64,000 nt of DNA from Pseudofabraea citricarpa (lineage: Eukaryota > Ascomycota > Leotiomycetes > Helotiales > Dermateaceae), in contig JAPWGK010000003.1 in NCBI GenBank assembly GCA_029641185.1, positions 248,001 through 312,000 of the forward strand, in the 5' to 3' direction. The position numbers and the translations under genes are program-made. Within the stretch, counting starts at the first letter, position 1. Each line of letters begins with the position of its first letter. A model generated the notes under the pieces. That model saw only the letters and a program-made list of their open reading frames with translations, was not told the origin of the DNA and did not search any database. Below, piece by piece: positions 32,927 through 43,818 of this stretch.

Positions 32927-35165
32927 TTAAGATCTCGATCTCGGCCCGCCAAATCTAGCTTCGTCCATATAATAACCTAAATCCCCTCGCCCACCCTCAT
33001 CCTTCATCGACTCGCCATTCCCCATAAAGCGGAACCGGTTCTTGGATCTCCACGTCCAGTCGAAATGCTCGCTTCCTACATTCTCCAACATGTCTGATCA
33101 AAATAAGCGACTGTTCGCGCACAGAAAGGCAATAGGGAGACTGCGAGGAACTTTACCTTTGTAATGACCACTTGAACCCGCATAAATGGCAGTCACCTTC
33201 CCTTCTTCCTTGCCATCCTTAAACCAAGAACGACACCTATCACTCCATACAGTACGCTTGAGAAGTTCTTGAGTGTATTCGTTATAATCATCTATGCTCT
33301 CTTTCTTGACAACGAAGGACCTAAGGTCTTGTTAATATTTTATTGGGGAGACAATTGAGGAAGGGGAAACATACTTGATATCTTCCGTAGCCATCTTCCT
33401 GGCCCACCGCATAATATAATCTGAAGCGAACGTGTACGCACTCATCGCATTGCCAATACTCGAAGGGAAATTTGGTCCTCCCAGAACAAAGTAATTAGGC
33501 AGGTGCTCGATGTTCAGCCCGAGAAATGCTTCGTTGTTGTAATTATCCTTTGTCTGTTCCCATTCATTCTTACCAACCATTCTCCAGCTCGGAACGTTGC
33601 TAGTGTCGAAACCTGTAGCACAGATGATGAGGTCAAATTCTTCTTCCCGATCCTCCGTCTCTATGCCTTCTTCCGTTATCGATATTATGGGATCCCATAT
33701 TGAAGTCACGTTTCTTGCTTGTAAGGCCTCGAGATATCCGTCACCAGGTGTTAGTCTACGACAGCCGGGATTGAAGGATGGTGTTAAATAAGCGGCTAGA
33801 TGCGGATCATTCTTGAGACGTATAGCCATATTTTGTCTTATGAATGCAGCTAATTCTTTGTTCGCCGGCGAACCCCTGATCATGGCCCAGTAAAATCTAT
33901 TAACTCTGCAAAATGTTAGTCAATAAGCTGAGTAACTTGTAAAAAGGAAGTAAACAGCCAAACACAAGCCTTCATTTCATACAGGAGAAGATAAATTTGG
34001 TTCGATTAGAATCAGGCTGCTTAGCCAATGAGAAGTCTAATACTTAGAAAAGATAAGCCAGAAAATGATAGAAGATAAGAACCAAACTCAACTCTTGCTA
34101 GAGAACAGGACATTTGTAATGAGCCGATAGAGAAAGAAACGTTCCTATCTCAAAATCTTGGAAACTTACGAGTTTTCTAAATCTTTCCGAAGTTCTAACA
34201 TCTTCTCCGGGTGATCTCGCAAGATGTTCTTTTGTTCTTGAGTATATGAAAAGTTCCTTCCATTATCCGTGAGTTCCGGGCAGAAATTGATAGATATCCA
34301 CGTAGGATTCCGAGCATAGCTCACCAGTCTCGAGACCCGCGGTTGAATGGCCGTCACAAGCTGAATTGCCGAAGATCCATTGCCTATAACCGCGACCTTT
34401 TTTCCTTTCAAATTATATGATGTGTCCCTTGAAACAATTTTAGTATGGAATTCTTGCGGTAGGAGAGTCTAGACTTACCACGCAGCAGTATGCATTACCT
34501 TACCCTGGAAATCAGCGAGTCCTGGTATATCCGGCCACTCCCATCGGTTGAGTATGCCAGAAGCATTAACGAGAATATCGGCTTGATCTACAATTCTTCT
34601 TCCTCCGTCGTCAATTTCGATGTGCCATTTTCCAAGCGACTCGTTCCACACCGTCTCTTTCACACGCGCATTAAATAAAATTTCCTCGTCTAACTTATAC
34701 TTCTTGACGGTTCTTTTGATATATGCCAGAAGCTCTGCTCCTGGCACCAAGAACCTACTCCAGTCCGGGTTTGGCTCGAATGAAAACGTATAGCAATCTG
34801 CACCTTGATAAGCCTGGACTCCCCAACATGTAAAGACACTCAGAATAGACTTACGGGCTGGAATATCACTACCGATACCAACAAGTAAGCATGCCGACAA
34901 GGATTGAGGCTAAAACCACTCACCACCCGACGCCAGGGTATCTGTTCTCTAACCACGTGCCTCCAACATCCCCATTCTTCTCATAAATGACAAAATCAAT
35001 CGGAAGATCTGTATACTGGTACTTGATCTTGTGCGCAAGAGTCAGGCCGGAATAGCCAGCCCCCACACAAACGATCCTGAGCCTCCGCGGAGCAAAAGCC
35101 GGCTGTTCGTTAACGATGATTGAAGTACTTGGTGGGATCTCTAGCTGAGAGGTTTCCACGCCCAT
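32927..35165 (-). CDS. FAD-dependent Baeyer-Villiger-type monooxygenase
   Basis: Seven exons: 35165-34924, 34868-34855, 34797-34479, 34427-34170, 33905-33375, 33320-33157 and 33093-32927. The product is 564 aa. FAD-binding G-A-G-Y-S-G is at 35-40, followed by G-G-T-W-L-E-N-R-Y-P-G-V-G-C-D-I-P-A-H. The Baeyer-Villiger fingerprint F-x-G-x-x-x-H-T-x-x-W is F182-W192 and the NADPH-binding G-N-G-S-S-A is 207-212. C-A-T-G-F-D-T-S comes later. These enzymes use NADPH and O2 to oxidise ketones to esters or hydroxylate substrates. Exon 2 is a 14-nt microexon. Intron 4 is long (264 bp). No biosynthetic cluster partners are adjacent, so the substrate is unknown. Confidence 0.92.
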
Positions 35166-36526
35166 CGCTTTGAAGAGGAAAAAATAACAGAGGAAGACGG
35201 AACTACGAGAAAAGAGTCCTGGGAGACAGACACAAACATCAATCGGGTGGTGGGACACGGCGGCCGTTCTCTTTTACCAAGCAAAATACTTGCAAGGTTC
35301 GGTCGGTACGCAACCACGACAGTGGGAAGGTACCTAGGTCTCTTCTCCGGAGAAGACTCTTGAGCCTGGGAAGGCAAAGCATTGGTCGGCTCTGCAGCTG
35401 AATCACCCTGCTGCCCGGCTGCAAAGCTAAATGAGGATAGCCAGCCGATCATGAAGCTGCAGTGCGCTCCATTGGGCAGCCGAAAGCGAATAGGGACTGA
35501 TCGGCTGGGTGACTGACAGCTGCATGCAAAGACGGCCGGCATGGCCGTGTCCGAGAAATAACCAGACGTTAAGAATGCATTATCTCGAGCGTTGCAGATG
35601 GGCGAGCGAGGTGGTGTGAGAAGACTAGAGTTGGCGGTGATGTGTGGAAAGAAAGTTCATACTGTACGGTAGTTCACCCCTCACGGGCGATGCATCAATC
35701 AGTGCTCATGGCAGAACCCCACCACCACCTCGGCCTTTTTTGAAGATCTCCCGTCCCTTCCCGGAACTCACCGAAAAGCGTCAAAAGCCTCGTCATTTGG
35801 ATGGTGCTTAACAACGTTCATCGAAAAGCTTAAATCCTTGATCGAACTAGAAATACTTTATTGAGCATAGGGGTTCAGTCTGGGCACGATGGAAAACTTG
35901 AGGGGACTCTACTGGGATGTCGGGTCTGGATGCGGCCCCAACCTTTGTCAATGCAGTTAACCATGATGTGCAACATCTCGGAACAAGAACTCGGGAGTTA
36001 TAGCCATGATTTGGTCTTTCTGGGAGAATCAGGTTATGATAGCGAAGCGTTTATGCCCATGTAATAGCAAGTATCAAAAGAACTGGTCGCTTGCTGGTGG
36101 TATGTGATTGAGTCGCTTAACGATTTACCTTTGCTTTATCTAGACCCCTTACTACTATCTGGGGTGATTGACAAGATCAAGCAATTTCCAGGGTCCTTGT
36201 CACATATTGAAGCCAGAGTATTTTTGAAGCTAAATCTTTCCCTCGGAATCAGCTGAATGATTTCAACAGCAGACTGGGAAGGAAATCGACTTGAGTGGCA
36301 ACGTCGTAAATCATCATTGAACTAATGTGTAAGAACAAAGGAGGTATCGTTTTTTGGAAGCACAAAGGCATGAAAAAGAGCAGGGTGATCTTTCCACAAA
36401 CTCCACCAGCCCCAAATCTCTCGCCTTCCCGTATGCTACAAAGGAAAAGAAATCTCCCAGGAAACCGAAAACACCTGGCGCTGAAACACACACACATGTA
36501 CTATCGAAACATCAGACGTGCAGAAT
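35166..36526. other. Intergenic
   Basis: Upstream of the monooxygenase and downstream of UGO1. A minus-strand open frame at 35141-35542 overlaps the monooxygenase start in another frame and has no protein-family features. Nothing else seen. Confidence 0.6.
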
Positions 36527-38110
36527 TTAGAACTCTCCGCCATGGCTCCCAGAAGATCCCATGGCAGCAGCTCCCCACATGCCTACCAAGCCCCACATAC
36601 CTACTCTCCAACCTCTCCATAACCCTTCCATTCCCTGTCCTTTTCGTTCAGCTTTCTTGTTCTTACGGACTGCACGTGCCCCTCCGGTTCCCAAGACAGC
36701 CTCTTGGCCAGATGAACCACCCTCTTCGCGCACAATTGACCACATGGTGCCGAGCAAACCTCGATAGGGTCCAACATCAACCATAGTTTCTAAATCTTTG
36801 CTTGATGTATGATACTCAGGTGAGGCAAGGACCGCCATCTGCCCACGACGGAGCACAGTCTCAATTGGTAATTTGATGAATAGCTCGGCGGTAGATGAGA
36901 GAAAGGTAGCTAATGAGTAGGTGGTTGGTGTTAAAACAGGGTCAATGGAAAGCCTAGAGCGAAGAAATAAAGGTGTAGCGTGTGAAATTGCTGGCGAGAC
37001 GAGACTGTGTAAAATGGTGGGTATCATGATAGCTGAAGGACAAATATAAGAAGGAAGGGCTTTGAGGTTCTGAGTAATTGATCGTTTTGGGGTGGAGATT
37101 GGTGTAAGAATAAGCCTGCGCATGTTAGTAGATATTCAGATACCAAAACCAAGATCTAGCTTACTTTGTTCGGATGATGTCCAGAGGGGCAAGTAATATA
37201 CCAGCCATGACAGCACCGCCAACTGCTACCCCTAAAGAAGCCCAAGGGTATTGGGAATCAATAACATCAATAGATGCACCCAAGCCAATCATTGTCCCGG
37301 GATCTGGTACATTGAATGCTGCAGACAGTAAACCACGAGACCATCCCTCAAACATCTTCAGCAGAACACTGTAAAAGAATGTTGCATTTGAGGCTTTCCA
37401 TACACCCCAAGCACCTTCCTTTGTCCATTCTTGCGATATTACCTCCATAACAGCATCTACCCGCTTTAAATTGAGTTTATGCGCAGGCGCAGAGGTTGGA
37501 GATGCGGGATCGGAAGGAGTTTGCGACATATAGTCGTCCGTTCGATCTGAGTCTCGTCGCCTTCGAGAGCGTGAGTGTGTGTAGGATTGTGAAGATGGAG
37601 CAGCAGAAGTAAAGTAAGCTTCTTCATGATCGGAATCATCAGATGGATACTGTAGGTATTAGCATGTGATTGCAAGACAGTTCTGGAGCAAACACGACAT
37701 ACATCACTATAGATTGATTCACGGTAACTTGAGGGTTTCCTTCGTATATCCTCTGCCACAACAACAGGAACGATGCCATCAGTAGTTGCTTGGTTCCTGA
37801 CTTGTAATATTGTCTTCCCAACTTCAAACGGCTGTGCTAGGAGAACGCTTGTGTATTTGTATAGTGCCTCATCTAGTAAGTTCTTAATCTGCGCCATTGT
37901 CCCTGGTGAAGAGTCGGATAGGTAATCAGTATAGTCGATGTCTATGAAAATATCGCGGGCGGAAGACGCGTACGAGGCTGCGCTGCCATTCTTGAGACCG
38001 ACTGCATGGGTGGCCGAGCTGGTAGGATTCCCAGCATTTGCAGGTATGCCTATCGAGGGGGGGATATAATAGGGCCTCAGGGGATTTGGACCCTCTCGTG
38101 GGTACGACAT
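36527..38110 (-). CDS. UGO1: Mitochondrial outer-membrane fusion protein Ugo1-like
   Basis: Three exons, 38110-37703, 37649-37165 and 37115-36527, with introns of 53 and 49 bp. The product is 493 aa, close to yeast Ugo1 (502 aa). The start M-S-Y-P-R-E-G-P-N-P-L-R-P-Y-Y-I-P-P matches fungal Ugo1. A modified mitochondrial-carrier fold is seen, with L-A-Q-P-F-E-V-G-K-T-I-L-Q in exon 1 and P-L-D-I-I-R-T-K (291-298) as a carrier signature. Ugo1 links Fzo1 and Mgm1 in mitochondrial membrane fusion. A Ser/Asp-rich segment (about 137-180) separates the first carrier-like part from the second. Divergent from the mitochondrial ferredoxin gene. Confidence 0.9.
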
Positions 38111-38529
38111 GTTGTGAATGTGGTTTGTGAGCGAGTGTTTCCCAGGGGCTTGATGTGGTCGTCCTGCACCAAGCTTTTTGTCACGCACAAGGATGTCATC
38201 GGTCTCGGTCGGCTCGCGTAGCCAGTCTCTGTCGATAAAGATTTTGGTCATCCATGTAAAAATAATGAGGTGCAGCGCCTGTACAGTACTGCACTGCAAT
38301 GCACCCGCTTTCCTTTTGACTGTCTCAATAGCTGCATCTTCCCGCCGTGTAATATCTGTCGCCAGTAGCACCAGTAATTCCATCTGCCAGTCCAACAAGC
38401 GGTGTAGCAATCCATTGTCTCCCTCTCCTCAACCGTATCTCATATAACTACCTCATCTTCCTCATCTCCGTCTCCTCCCGCGCAACCTCATAGCACCACG
38501 AATCTCACCTCACCTCCAATTTTCACAAA
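38111..38529. promoter_or_regulatory. Shared divergent promoter, UGO1 and mitochondrial ferredoxin
   Basis: 419 bp separate two divergent start codons, both for mitochondrial proteins. The ferredoxin side is rich in CTCC/CATCT pyrimidine tracts just before its ATG. No specific factor site identified. Confidence 0.5.
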
Positions 38530-39273
38530 ATGTCTTCAAGTCGAACAATGAACAGGGGCTTGGTCGGATTGAGCAAGGGCGTAGAGAGATGTGTGAGACA
38601 GGCAACCTTTGGAGCTTCCCAAACACGAGCTGTCTTGTCGAGGACCTACTCAGCATCAACCTCAGCGCAAGGCCTGCGCGGCACGAACCAAAGAACCAAG
38701 TCAATTGCAAGACGGTCTTCTATACTATCCCAAGCTCAACGGTCATTTTCTGCATCTTCAGCCATTTGTCACAACCATGTTGAACCTCCAAAGGAGGGAG
38801 AAGAGTATGTACACACCGAGGGATATAATTACAATATGATGCTAACATGAATAGACTCTATGTCACTTTCATTGATAAAGAAGGGGACGAACACAAAATT
38901 GCTGTGTCTGCAGGCGACAATCTACTAGATATCGCGTTGGAAAACGACTTGGAAATGGAAGGTAAGCAAGGTCACCCAGATAACTGTTGACTCATAATTT
39001 AATCATTTATCCATAGGTGCTTGCGGTGGCTCATGCGCATGCTCGACTTGCCATGTTATTATTGAGGACGAGGGAATCTACGACAAGATGCAGGAGCCAG
39101 ATGATGATGAGAACGATATGCTCGATCTCGCCTTCGGCTTAACGGAAACCTCCAGATTGGGGTGCCAGATTCACATGTCTAAGGAGCTTGATGGATTGCG
39201 TGTCAAGCTCCCTTCAATGACTCGGAATTTACAAGCGAGCGACTTTAGCAAGAAAAACGAAAGATCTGATTGA
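38530..39273 (+). CDS. YAH1: Mitochondrial [2Fe-2S] ferredoxin (adrenodoxin type)
   Basis: Three exons, 38530-38804, 38855-38961 and 39017-39273, giving 212 aa. The N-terminal about 80 residues are Ser/Arg-rich without acidic residues in the first part, a mitochondrial presequence (F-S-A-S-S near the cleavage region). The ferredoxin domain starts [10 protein letters not shown]. Cluster ligands are Cys130, Cys136, Cys139 (in [11 protein letters not shown]) and Cys177 (L-G-C-Q), a Cx5Cx2Cx37C spacing. [16 protein letters not shown] is characteristic. It delivers electrons for Fe-S cluster assembly and heme A synthesis in the matrix. Confidence 0.96.
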
Positions 39274-39500
39274 TGCTTAGGAGCGGTTCTGCATGGCTGA
39301 AAGGAGACTTGATCATACTAACACTGGGGGAAAGGCGAAAAGGGACATTTGGATTGACAGATCCGCATATCAGGGTATCAGAATGCCCATGTATCATTTA
39401 ATCAAGCGGCATAGAAAAAGTCCGCACTGCCACATAGAACGCCATAAAAAAGGCATTCTCCACTTCCAACGCCGAACTAAATGCAAATGACTTTTCCAGC

Positions 39501-40358
39501 TTAAGCTTCTTCAATTCCTCCACTCTTCAGTCCTCCACCGCTACCAGCAATTAGGTCCAAGAACCCCTTCTTACTCATCTCATTTATCTTGTCCTCCCGT
39601 CTTCCTTGGCCTACTAATCCTTTCGTTCTCGCTTCCTTTGCGGCCTCCTCGCCTTTGATCTGCGCAGCTCTGACAGCATTGAAAAGTTTTACGACACCTC
39701 TCTGTGCAGTTTTCCTCAGTCTTTTTTCAATTTCCATTGTCTCTGCTGTTGTAGCGGTGACTTCTCCCTCCGCAGCATGTGCTGCATCAAAGGCTGTGCT
39801 TGCTCCCAAAACATCCTTGACTCTTCCCTTATCCAATGCTGCCTTCTTCTCCTCTCTCATCTTATGTTTCGCTTTCTTCTCAAGAGCCAAATCCGTGATT
39901 TCTTTTGAAGCTTGGATAGCGGTAACACTACGTGACAAGACAGGATCGCTTCGTTTGCTGGTTGTCAATTTAGATGACAAGATCTTAGACATAGAGGTTG
40001 CAAATGCTTCAGGATCATTGCGCTTGCGCTTCTTTATTAAGTTGGGATTTGAGTTGGTGTCTGAGTCGTCCTCATCTTCCGAGTCTGAGTTGGAGGCATC
40101 TGTGACCTCAGTGTCCGATACACCATCTAGTGCTGGCTCATCATCCTCGGATGCAGCCTCTTGGATGAGGTCTGTTGCATTGACTTCGTCATCATCAGAA
40201 TCTTGGAGGTTCACAGCTTGGAAATCTTGAGATCCTTCCTCTTCATCGGAGCTCGATTGGTTATCGTAGTCGGTCTGTTTCTTGAATTTTTTGACAGGCC
40301 GGGATTTCCCTCTCATCCCGTCTTCCACTTTGCGTTTCTTTGAGTTCGGTCCGGCCAT
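39501..40358 (-). CDS. RRP15: Ribosomal RNA-processing protein Rrp15
   Basis: One exon, 285 aa, starting at the ATG at 40358 (M-A-G-P-N-S-K-K-R-K-V). The N-terminal basic patch could be a nuclear/nucleolar signal. The acidic Ser/Asp middle (about 35-105) is followed by the Rrp15 domain: K-R-K-R-N-D-P-E-A-F-A-T-S-M-S-K-I-L-S-S-K-L. Later come R-G-V-V-K-L-F-N-A-V-R-A-A-Q and M-S-K-K-G-F-L-D-L-I. Rrp15 is required for early 60S assembly and 27S pre-rRNA processing in the nucleolus. It is divergent from SRP54 with only 210 bp between starts. Confidence 0.95.
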   Translation of the reverse strand: MAGPNSKKRKVEDGMRGKSRPVKKFKKQTDYDNQSSSDEEEGSQDFQAVNLQDSDDDEVNATDLIQEAASEDDEPALDGVSDTEVTDASNSDSEDEDDSDTNSNPNLIKKRKRNDPEAFATSMSKILSSKLTTSKRSDPVLSRSVTAIQASKEITDLALEKKAKHKMREEKKAALDKGRVKDVLGASTAFDAAHAAEGEVTATTAETMEIEKRLRKTAQRGVVKLFNAVRAAQIKGEEAAKEARTKGLVGQGRREDKINEMSKKGFLDLIAGSGGGLKSGGIEEA

Positions 40359-40568
40359 TGCGTAAGTATGATGTAGTTTACTGGGGAAGCTTGTGATATT
40401 TTTTGTTCTGGAGAATCTCAAAATAATTTTGATAGGGCCGGAACAACATAAATCCTTAGCGCACCCCGCGATTCACATCCCACCGGTGCCCACTAGCATT
40501 TCCAAGTCGCCTCAAGTCGTCTTGTCCGTACGTCGCATCCCATTGAAATCAGACATCCCTACAACATC
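40359..40568. promoter_or_regulatory. Compact divergent promoter, RRP15 and SRP54
   Basis: A 210-bp spacer between two divergent ATGs. The RRP15 side is AT-rich and the SRP54 side CT/CA-rich. Both genes are growth-linked, so co-regulation is plausible but not shown. Confidence 0.5.
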
Positions 40569-42259
40569 ATGGTTCTTCAAGATTTGGGACGGCGCATCAA
40601 TGGCGCGCTGTCTGATCTCACTCGGTCAAGCAATCTTGATGAAAAGGTTGGGTTCATGGTTACAGCGCATTTGAAATAAACTGACAGATTGCAGGCATTC
40701 GATGGCATGATCAAAGAGATCTGTGCAGCACTACTCGAAGCCGATGTGAATGTTCGCCTTGTAGGGAACCTGCGGAAGTCAATAAAAGCATCTGTCAATT
40801 TCAAGGAGCTCGCTCCCGGCGTCAATAAGAAACGACTTATACAAAAGGCGGTCTTCGATGAGCTTGTGAAGCTGGTGGATCCACATGCTGAGCCCTTCAA
40901 GCCAAAAAAGGGCAAATCAAATGTTATCATGTTTGTTGGTCTACAAGGTGCTGGTAAGACAACTACTTGTACAAAATTAGCTCGCCATTACCAGTCCAGA
41001 GGATTTAAGGCCTGTTTGGTCTGCGCCGATACATTCCGAGCTGGTGCTTTTGATCAGTTGAAGCAAAATGCAACCAAGGCAAAGATTCCATATTATGGTT
41101 CTCTCACACAGACCGATCCTGCAGTTGTGGCTAAAGAGGGCGTCGATAAATTCAAAAAGGAGAGATTCGAGGTCATCATTGTGGATACCAGTGGTAGACA
41201 TCGACAAGAAGATGCTCTGTTCAAAGAGATGGTGGATATTCAGCATGCTGTCAAACCAGACCAAACAATTATGGTACTGGATGCCAGTATTGGTCAACAA
41301 GCAGAGGCACAAAGTAAGGCTTTCAAGGAGACCGCCGATTTTGGAGCTATCATTATCACAAAAACGGATGGTCATGCCAGTGGAGGAGGAGCCATCTCTG
41401 CTGTAGCTGCGACACATACTCCGATTGTTTTCATTGGAACCGGTGAACACATGTTAGATCTCGAGCGCTTTGCTCCGCAGCAATTTGTATCCAAACTTCT
41501 TGGGATGGGTGATATGCAAGGCTTGGTTGAGCACGTGCAGTCACTGAAATTAGATCAGAAGGATACCATGAAGCACATTGCCGAGGGAATCTTCACTGTT
41601 CGGGACCTTCGAGATCAACTATCCAATATTATGAAGATGGGACCACTTTCAAAGATGGCTGGCATGATTCCAGGTATGAGTGGAATGATGCAAGGCATGG
41701 ACGATGAAGAGGGATCCATGAAAATGAAGCGTATGATATACATTTGTGACTCAATGACTACCAAAGAGCTCGATAGCGATGGCAAGATGTTCATCGATCA
41801 ACCAACTCGGATGACAAGGATAGCTCACGGTAGTGGAACAAGCGTTCGGGAGGTAGAAGACCTGCTCACCCAACACAAAATGATGGCTGGAATGGCCAAG
41901 AAGATGGGCGGAAACATGAAGAACAGTATGTTTCATCTATCCAGAATGTCTTAACACGTACTAACTTTGCATCAGTGCAACGAGCTCAGGGTGCCATGGG
42001 AGGTGGCAACAAACAGCAGCAAATGGCAGCGATGCAAAAACGTCTTGCCAGCATGGGTGGGGCTGGTGGCCCAGGAGGTGCAGGCGGCATGCCTGATATG
42101 GGATCTTTGATGAAGATGTTAGGTGGAGGTGGCGGAGGTGGTATGCCTGGAGGAATGGACATGCAGGCAATGATGAAGCAGATGGGCGGGATGATGGGCG
42201 GAATGGGAGGCATGGGAGGCATGGGAGGTGCACCACCCGCCGGCAGAGGTCGGAGATAA
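40569..42259 (+). CDS. SRP54: Signal recognition particle GTPase Srp54
   Basis: Three exons, 40569-40646, 40695-41925 and 41976-42259, giving 530 aa. The N domain starts [10 protein letters not shown]. The G domain has the P-loop G-L-Q-G-A-G-K-T (108-115), D-T-S-G-R-H, and [10 protein letters not shown]. The C-terminal M domain is Met-rich, with [12 protein letters not shown] and a Gly/Met tail (G-G-M-G-G repeats), and binds signal peptides and 7S RNA. The product targets secretory ribosome-nascent chain complexes to the ER through the SRP receptor. The first intron has a weak donor (GTTGGG), but the join S-N-L-D-E-K/A-F-D fits the family. Confidence 0.97.
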
Positions 42260-43818
42260 CCAGTCTTCATGATTCTCGCTATGATGGTGGTTGCGAAAGG
42301 TGCATACAGCGTGGCGTTCAGGTCTGAAGTTAAATTTTGGGAAGACATGCCAGAACCCATGAATGGACGAGACAGATCAAGCTCGTAATATCCTTATTGC
42401 ATCATCGCGATATCAACCTGGGCTAAACCTATACGACACGGAGATCTCAGACTTCATATTATGATTTCTCAAACTCCAGTTGAACTCGAAATTGTGGCAA
42501 ACATTGTGTCTTTGACAATCAGAGAAGCGGAGAAAGAGTTATACAAGTCATTGAGGTAGGTATGTACATAAGATCGCTGGTATATGAGCTTATACTTACT
42601 CGTGCGAACTCTTATGATCAGCGAACGGTTGTCAGTTGACCTGTGCTTTCTTGATCTTCAACAAGAGGAGTTCATTTTTTGAGGCAAACCATGACATGTA
42701 TTCGTCATGGCCACGAACGTCCTCGCCGATTGAAGACATTCTGAAGCATCAAAGCTTGTAAGAAGTTTCCCGGCCCTATTCCGGTCCATGCTATAACTCT
42801 GAAGGAAGAATAACCTCAAATGCGGAGAACTCGGCCCGCCCACATTGTCCGAATGAAATAATGTTTGATACGAAGATATCCAAGCCTGGGCGGCATCTTC
42901 TTCCACTTACGTCCGCTACGCCGCGACTCGCTTAACCAAATGATCGCGATGTTTTTTCTGGAAGTCCTTGAGACGTCCAACGCCGCAGATGGCACACGTA
43001 TGTCTGCACGTGCCACAAACCCTTCTCAAACTTCCCCCATTGCTATTTTCTGTGAGATACGTACGCACTCTGTACAGGCTACGGTCCTAATTGGGCTTCT
43101 CCGGATGGCGGCAAGTGCTTTGATCGAGAATGTTTGCCCTTGGCGAAGTTTAAGTTGTCGACCCTCAAAGCTTTAAAACTGTGGGAATGACGAATTGGCA
43201 AGGTTCGATTATGCTTTGGGCTTTTGTGGATATGGTTGGACCCCGATTTTGCACTATACGAGTCGTAGTCGGCTTTGCATCCCTAGCTAATAGCTACCTT
43301 TTCACGTGGCTGGACAGCTTCAGTCTGATAATACCTCTCTCCCCAGACTCAGGGAGACATCCATGGGTCTTTAGCTAAGATCGTTTGAGATCAGGTTTGG
43401 TCTCAATTAGCAAGTATTTTTGTACAGTCTGATCAAGATGATGTCTTTCAAGTCGTCTCAAACAGGCAACTAGAGGATTCTAGTCGGACCTTTCAAGCCT
43501 TTCCTTACCGACCTTGCTATTAGCGTCGAGATGCTTGCCTGTATAGCGAAGAGAGACTTCAATATCAGCAACAGTCAAAGCTAATGAAGTATATAACGAC
43601 AAGTTGATTCCTCTCAATTACTTCTCCTCATCCGCATCAGTTTTCTAATCCTCCTTCACCCTTCAAACATTTCTCTAAACTTCTTCAACAGCCGGGCTGT
43701 TTACCTTACAACGAGTTGATCTCGTCTATCTTTAATCCCTTACTACTTTACTTTAACTCAACTTAGCAAATCACCTACCTACCCCACTTTATTATATCAA
43801 ACCTGCCAGTCAGCCATA
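42260..43818. other. Intergenic
   Basis: 3' UTR of SRP54 and promoter of the proline-rich gene. The last 200 bases are CT-rich and typical of a fungal core promoter. Open frames at 42658-43378 have no recognisable features. Confidence 0.6.

Noticed and set aside
32927..35165. Specialised-metabolite cluster around the monooxygenase
   Set aside because: Neighbours are housekeeping (UGO1, ferredoxin) or unknown; no backbone synthase, transporter or regulator nearby.
35141..35542. Minus-strand open frame upstream of the monooxygenase
   Set aside because: Overlaps the monooxygenase start in another frame, no domain; at most a leader uORF.
38110..38410. In-frame N-terminal extension of UGO1
   Set aside because: The extension begins at a non-ATG codon, crosses the shared promoter and does not match the conserved Ugo1 start.
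42865..43176. Open frame between SRP54 and the Pro-rich gene
   Set aside because: No recognisable motif or splice continuation; composition is not gene-like.
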